NCBI GenBank assembly: GCA_937871635.1
Contig: CALMNS010000030.1
Location: forward strand, 1 to 5,194
Direction of reading: 5' to 3'
Origin: an uncultured Solirubrobacter sp.
GTDB taxonomy: Bacteria; Actinomycetota; Thermoleophilia; Solirubrobacterales; Solirubrobacteraceae
DNA: 5,194 bases
Below are positions 1-5,194 of this stretch, piece after piece (position 1 is the stretch's first letter; each line of letters opens with the position of its first letter). The position numbers were made by a program, and so were the translations under genes. The notes beneath the pieces were generated by a model that saw nothing but the letters and a program-made list of their open reading frames with translations, ran no database searches and was not told the DNA's origin.

Positions 1-906
1 CGGGATCGAAGCCGTCTCGAACGAAGGTTTCGCTTCGCCGGAGGCGGTCGCCACCGTCACGCCGCCGAGCCCGGGAGGCCCCTCCGGCGCGGAGGGCTCG
101 AGCCGCACCCGAATGTCCCCGCGCCGGGCACGGAGGGTGCCCTCGTAGCCGTCGCCGCGGGCGCTCAGCCGGTTGGCGCGCCACCCGAGCCGGGAGGCCA
201 GCCAGCCGACGAAGAGCATGGCGGCGGCCGCCGAGTCGGCGCGATGGCGGACGGTCACGGCGCTGATCTTCCCCAGCGAGGCGCGCTCCTCGGGCGGGTC
301 GAAGGCGGCGGCCACCCGCTCGCGCCACGGGGTGGAGCGCAGCCACGCGAGGTCGACGACGTAGAGGTCCTTCGCGAGCTCGTCGGCGCGGCAAAGCGCC
401 ACGTCGAGCTCCGGCTCGGCCACGGAGTCGATCAGCACCACCTGGGCGAGGCGTCGAAGCGCGTCGACGCCCTCGTCGTGGCCGTGCGGCGCCCAGACGA
501 GGGTGGCCAGGTCGGAGACCAGCAGCGGACCGACCACCGTGTCGAGCGAGGCGAGGTGCTGCGGCCCGATCTCGAGCTCGATCCGCTCGCGGGCGACGGC
601 GAGCGCGCCGGTGGCCCCCCTCTGGTCCTCGGCGGCCATGGTGGCCAGCGCGTCGAGCGTCCGCTGCCCGCGCCGGACGCCGCAGATGATCGCGCGCGAC
701 GGGTGGTAGCGACCGACCCGCCGCAGCCGGTTCTCGATCTCGCCGCGGTAGTCGGCGTCGACGATGACCACCAGGTTGAGCACCCGGGCGGGGACGAACG
801 CCTCCGTTGCGGAGTGCTGCTCGGCGAGCAGGCCGCGCAGCGCCGCCTCGATCCGCGCGCCCGTCGTGTCGCGCTCCTGCCAGACGTCCTCGATGACCTC
901 GGTCAC
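1..906 (-). CDS. opcA: Glucose-6-phosphate dehydrogenase assembly protein OpcA, 3' end beyond the window
   Basis: An open frame of 302 codons runs from GTG at 906-904 to the left edge without a stop. It is close to full length for OpcA (about 300-370 residues). Recognisable family features, in order, are RVLNLVVIVD (41-50); HPSRAI (68-73); ERIELEIG (107-114); PLLVSDLATLVWAP (127-140); LIDS (158-161); VDLAWLRSTPWRERVAAAFD (184-203); and GWLASRLGW (234-242). OpcA is not an enzyme. In actinobacteria and cyanobacteria it binds Zwf and is needed for assembly or full activation of G6PDH, which fits its place directly after zwf. The start is well fixed: an in-frame TAA lies at 921-919, only five codons upstream, and the GTG is the first start codon after it, with AAAGGGAG six bases before it. 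The gap from the zwf stop is 28 bases. The second half of the usual LWW motif reads WAPHGH here, a lineage variant. The extreme C-terminus is not visible. Confidence 0.93.
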   Translation of the reverse strand, partial: MTEVIEDVWQERDTTGARIEAALRGLLAEQHSATEAFVPARVLNLVVIVDADYRGEIENRLRRVGRYHPSRAIICGVRRGQRTLDALATMAAEDQRGATGALAVARERIELEIGPQHLASLDTVVGPLLVSDLATLVWAPHGHDEGVDALRRLAQVVLIDSVAEPELDVALCRADELAKDLYVVDLAWLRSTPWRERVAAAFDPPEERASLGKISAVTVRHRADSAAAAMLFVGWLASRLGWRANRLSARGDGYEGTLRARRGDIRVRLEPSAPEGPPGLGGVTVATASGEAKPSFETASIP

Positions 907-912
907 GCCGGG

Positions 913-920
913 CTCCCTTT
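913..920 (-). promoter_or_regulatory. Shine-Dalgarno sequence of opcA
   Basis: The minus strand reads AAAGGGAG, six bases before the GTG at 906-904. It is the clearest ribosome binding site in the window, and together with the upstream in-frame TAA (921-919) it decides the opcA start. The other two gene junctions in the window overlap and have weak sites, so opcA is the only gene here that appears to be loaded independently by the ribosome. Confidence 0.75.
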
Positions 921-934
921 ATGGCGGTGCGCGA

Positions 935-2466
<1,532 letters not shown>

Positions 2467-2467
<1 letters not shown>

Positions 2468-3405
2468 CAGCCCGCCCCCGCCGAGCGCTCGACCGCATGG
2501 CCGCCGAATTGGTTGCGCAGCGCGGCGAGCATGCGGTGGGTGTAGTCCCCGTGACCGCGCGAGTAGAACCGCGCGTAGAGCGCCGCGGTGATCACCGGGG
2601 TGGGGACGTCCTGGTCGATGCCGTCGAAGATCGTCCAGCGGCCCTCGCCGGAGTCCGACACGTGGCCGCGCAGGTCCTCGAGGTCGTTGCCCTCGGCCTC
2701 GAAGGCCAGCTCGGCCAGCTCGCAGAGCCAGGAGCGGACCACCGAGCCGCGGTTCCAGAGGCCGGCGACCTCCTTGAGGTCGATGTCGAAGCGCGAGCCG
2801 TGCATGAGCTCGAACCCCTCGGCGTAGGCCTGCATCAGCCCGTACTCGACGCCGTTGTGGACCATCTTGACGTAGTGGCCCGCGCCCGGCGCCCCGAAGT
2901 GGCGCCAGCCCGGGCCGAACGGGTCCCCGTCGGCCGGCTGCGGGGCGAGCACGTCGAGGATCGGCGTGAGGCGGGCGACTCCCTCGTCGTGGCCGCCCAC
3001 CATCATGCAGTAGCCCGTGTCGAGGCCCCAGATCCCGCCGCTCGTACCTACGTCGACGTAGTGCAGGTTGCGCGAGGTGAGCTCCCCGGCGCGGCGGATG
3101 TCGTCGTGGAAGTTCGAGTTGCCGCCGTCGACGATGAGGTCGCCCGGCTCGAGCAGCTCGGCCAGGGCCTTGACGGTGGCCTCGGTCGGGTCGCCCGCCG
3201 GGACCATGACCCAGACGGCGCGGGGCGCCTCGAGCTGGCCGACCATCTCCTCGATCGAGGCCGCGCCGCTCGCCCCGTGGGACTCGGCCTCGGCGACCTT
3301 CCCCGGGTCGAAGTCGAAGGCGACGCACGTGTGCTCGGAGTCGCGCTGTATGCGGTGCACCATGTTCCCGCCCATCTTGCCGAGCCCTATGAAGCCGATC
3401 TGCAT
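2467..3405 (-). CDS. gnd: 6-phosphogluconate dehydrogenase (decarboxylating), short form, probably NAD-preferring
   Basis: This complete 312-residue protein catalyses oxidative decarboxylation of 6-phosphogluconate to ribulose-5-phosphate and CO2 in the cytosol. The N-terminal Rossmann fold shows GFIGLGKMGGNM (GxGxxG at residues 7-12). Acidic residues D31 and D33 follow beta-2, where NADP-dependent enzymes usually carry Arg, so NAD preference is inferred. DGGNSNFHDD (93-102) and GTSGGIWGLDTGYCMMVGG (120-138) are family signatures. The catalytic set lies in HYVKMVHNGVEYG: K180, N184, E187 and Y188 keep the spacing of the known active site. SDSGEGRWT (250-258) is also conserved. At 312 residues it belongs to the short class of about 300, not the class of about 470 typified by the E. 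coli enzyme, and lacks the duplicated C-terminal helical half. The ATG at 3405-3403 overlaps the upstream TGA by one base; the protein begins directly with the MQIGFIGLG strand, so this start is secure. Confidence 0.96.
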
Positions 3406-3407
3406 CA
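3403..3407 (-). other. TGATG stop/start overlap between tal-pgi and gnd
   Basis: TGA (3407-3405) and ATG (3405-3403) share one base. The nearest purine-rich stretch on the minus strand, GAGAGGA (3425-3419), is about 13 bases from the ATG, longer than ideal. Termination-reinitiation coupling is therefore the likely route to gnd translation (inference). Confidence 0.8.
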
Positions 3408-5194
3408 GGTGGCCTGGATCCTCTCGCGTAGCTGGTCGATCGACGCCGCGAGGTCGCCGGCCGCCAGGCGGATGCGCACGGCGGGCAGCCCGTGGGCGCC
3501 GAGGGTCTTGAGGTCGCCGTCGGCCTGGGCGGAGATCAGCGTGCGGAAGCCGAAGTCACGGCCCGGGATCTCGAGGTCGGCCTCGGAGTCGTGCACGAGC
3601 TGGAGGAAGCGCCCTGTCTTGGGCCCGCCCTTGTGGAGCTGGCCCGTCGAGTGCAGGAAGCGCGGGCCGTAGCCGAACGTGGTGGCGACCCGGTACCGGG
3701 CGACGATCGCCTCCCGGAGCCGGCTCACCGCCGCGTCCACCGCGTCTGAGTACGGCAGGTAGCCCATGATGGCCAGGTAGTGGGGCGGGGCGAGGCCGTC
3801 GAGCAGCGCGGCGAGCTCGCCCTCGTCGAGGTCGGTGGGCGAGCCTTCGTCGAGGACCGCCTGGGTGTTGTCCTTGGCCTCCTGGACGTTGGGCTGGTCG
3901 AACGGGTTGATCCCGAGCACCCAGCCGGCCACCGCGGTGGCGAACTCGGCGAAGAAGAAGAGCCGGCCGAGGTCGTCGACGCCCGCGACGCTCAGGGTCA
4001 GCGTCGGGTGCCCGTCGGCGGCCAGCGACGCGAGCTTCGCCTCGCGCTCGGGGTCCGGGGCCTCGGCGTCGCGTAGGTGCACGAACACGCGGTCGGGGCC
4101 GTAGTGCTCTGAGCCGAGCAGCGGCTCGTCGGCCACGGGCAGGATCCCCTTGCCCTCCTTGCCGGTCGACTCGGCGATGAGCTGCTCAACCCAGACGCCG
4201 AAGGACGCGATCGGCGCGTCGACCACGAAGGTGAGCTTGTCACGCCCCTGGCGGGCGAGCTCGCCGAGCGCCAGGCCGAGCCACAGTCCCGAGTTGCCCT
4301 CGGGCTCGGCGTAGTCGGCGCAGTTCTGCTCGGCCACGGCGCTCGCCTGCAGCACCGCCTCGATGTCGACGCCGGCCAGCGCGGCGGGCACGAGGCCGAA
4401 GTAGGAGAGCGCCGAGTAGCGCCCGCCGATGTCGGGGTCGTTGACGAAGGCGCGGCGGAAGCCGTGCTCGTCGGCGAGCTCGAGCAGCGAGGAGCCGGGG
4501 TCGGTGATCGCCACGAAGTGGCGCCCGTCGGGCTGCAAGCCGTGGAAGTACTCGAAGAGCGTCCGGGTCTCGATCGTCCCGCCCGACTTGGTGGAGACGA
4601 GGAAGAGCGTGCGCGCCACGTCGATCGAGTCGCGGACGGCGGCGATCTCGAGCGGCTCGGTCGAGTCCAGGACGTGGAGCCGGAGGGCGTTCGGGACCGC
4701 CCCGTAGGAGCGGCGGAAGACCTCGGGGGCGAGGCTCGAGCCGCCCATGCCGAGCAGCACCACGTCGGTGAGCCCCTCGGCGACGCACTCCTCGGCGAAC
4801 TCCCGCAGCTGCGAGGCGTCCTCGAGCATCTTGTCGGCGATGGTCAGCCAGCCCAGGCGGTCGGCGACCTCGGGCGTGCCCTCGGGCGCCCACAGCGTCG
4901 GGTCCTTGCGCCAGATCCGGCGGGCGACGTCGGCCTGCGCCGCCGCCCTCGCCCGCTCGGCGAGCGGCGCCTCGAGCTCGGGCGGCAGATCGGCGTCGAT
5001 CGTCTCCGGGCGGCCGGTGACCACCGCCTCGCGCCGCCGCTCGATCCCGTCGAGGAGCTTGTTCATCGGCGTCACGAAGGCGGCGATGCCGTCGCGCAGG
5101 AGCGTGTCCGTGACGTCGTCGAGGTCGATCCCGGCCTCGGCGAGCGCGGCGAGGTCGGCGGTCGGGTCCAGGGCGGCGGTCGGCTCGTCGGGGA
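3405..5194 (-). CDS. tal-pgi: Bifunctional transaldolase/glucose-6-phosphate isomerase, 5' end beyond the window
   Basis: The fragment has 595 residues from the first complete codon (5192) to the TGA at 3407-3405. Residues 1 to about 55 match the end of a class I transaldolase: an AGIDLDDVTDTLLRDG segment near residues 20-35, then a helix with AAF and LLDGIERRRE. The Schiff-base lysine of transaldolase would lie outside the window. The rest is a full PGI (SIS-fold) domain. Visible motifs, in fragment numbering, are GMGGSSLAPE (148-157), STKSGGT (200-206) and GGRYSALS (256-263) for sugar-phosphate binding; ESTGKEGKG (341-349), whose Glu matches the catalytic Glu of PGI; NPFDQPNVQEAK (429-440), the PGI signature ending in the catalytic-type Lys; and STGQLHKGG near 515-523. 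PGI interconverts glucose-6-P and fructose-6-P; transaldolase moves a dihydroxyacetone unit between sugar phosphates. Both are cytosolic. A GTG at 5075-5073 could be read as the start of a separate pgi, but it has no Shine-Dalgarno sequence and lies inside the conserved transaldolase tail, so I treat it as internal. The TGA overlaps the gnd start. Confidence 0.93.
   Translation of the reverse strand, partial: PDEPTAALDPTADLAALAEAGIDLDDVTDTLLRDGIAAFVTPMNKLLDGIERRREAVVTGRPETIDADLPPELEAPLAERARAAAQADVARRIWRKDPTLWAPEGTPEVADRLGWLTIADKMLEDASQLREFAEECVAEGLTDVVLLGMGGSSLAPEVFRRSYGAVPNALRLHVLDSTEPLEIAAVRDSIDVARTLFLVSTKSGGTIETRTLFEYFHGLQPDGRHFVAITDPGSSLLELADEHGFRRAFVNDPDIGGRYSALSYFGLVPAALAGVDIEAVLQASAVAEQNCADYAEPEGNSGLWLGLALGELARQGRDKLTFVVDAPIASFGVWVEQLIAESTGKEGKGILPVADEPLLGSEHYGPDRVFVHLRDAEAPDPEREAKLASLAADGHPTLTLSVAGVDDLGRLFFFAEFATAVAGWVLGINPFDQPNVQEAKDNTQAVLDEGSPTDLDEGELAALLDGLAPPHYLAIMGYLPYSDAVDAAVSRLREAIVARYRVATTFGYGPRFLHSTGQLHKGGPKTGRFLQLVHDSEADLEIPGRDFGFRTLISAQADGDLKTLGAHGLPAVRIRLAAGDLAASIDQLRERIQAT

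Noticed and set aside
907..934. Zwf-opcA gap as a terminator or internal promoter
   Set aside because: Its 28 bases hold no stem-loop with a T-run and no -35/-10 pair; the only clear signal is the opcA ribosome binding site.
3048..3061. Perfect 14-base palindrome CTACGTCGACGTAG, considered as an operator
   Set aside because: It lies deep inside gnd and encodes part of the conserved HYVDVGTSGG segment. It has no nearby promoter and no second copy that I could see, so chance within GC-rich codons is the simpler explanation.
2468..3328. N-terminal extension of the zwf frame that would give a 797-residue protein
   Set aside because: It is an Arg/Gly-rich out-of-frame reading of gnd with no family pattern. 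The G6PDH fold begins after the ATG at 2467, which is coupled to the gnd stop.
2497..3672. Plus-strand open frame of 391 codons opposite gnd and the end of tal-pgi
   Set aside because: It has the same shadow composition, crosses a real gene boundary on the other strand and has no recognisable motif.

Overview
The window is a compact, very GC-rich (roughly 70% by eye) stretch read entirely from the minus strand. It holds four genes of the oxidative pentose phosphate pathway and upper glycolysis. In transcription order, from right to left, they are tal-pgi (a transaldolase/glucose-6-phosphate isomerase fusion cut by the right edge), gnd (a short-form 6-phosphogluconate dehydrogenase), zwf (glucose-6-phosphate dehydrogenase) and opcA (the G6PDH assembly/activating protein, cut by the left edge). 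Base composition, the presence of opcA (known from Actinomycetota and cyanobacteria) and the tal-pgi fusion next to gnd-zwf-opcA point to a high-GC actinobacterium. A deep-branching lineage such as Thermoleophilia/Solirubrobacterales is a plausible guess, but the sequence alone does not prove it.

Layout: positions 5194-3405 encode the last part of a transaldolase domain, continuing in frame into a complete PGI domain. Its TGA overlaps the ATG of gnd (3405-2467) by one base (TGATG). The TGA of gnd overlaps the ATG of zwf (2467-935) in the same way. After 28 bases, which carry a strong Shine-Dalgarno sequence, opcA starts with GTG at 906 and runs off the left edge. No non-coding stretch exceeds 28 bases, and no promoter, terminator, RNA gene, repeat array or mobile element is visible. 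The window is the interior of an operon whose promoter lies beyond the right edge and whose end lies beyond the left edge.

Together the products interconvert fructose-6-P and glucose-6-P (PGI), oxidise glucose-6-P to 6-phosphogluconolactone (Zwf, activated by OpcA), oxidatively decarboxylate 6-phosphogluconate to ribulose-5-P (Gnd) and feed the carbon skeletons back through transaldolase. This is a complete cyclic arrangement apart from transketolase and lactonase, which often sit at the flanks of such operons.

I find no previously undescribed system. The points worth a second look are the fusion hidden by an internal GTG, the short-form and probably NAD-linked Gnd paired with Zwf, the unreported edge-truncated opcA, and the rule for placing the zwf start. 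The many long plus-strand open frames are GC-bias shadows.
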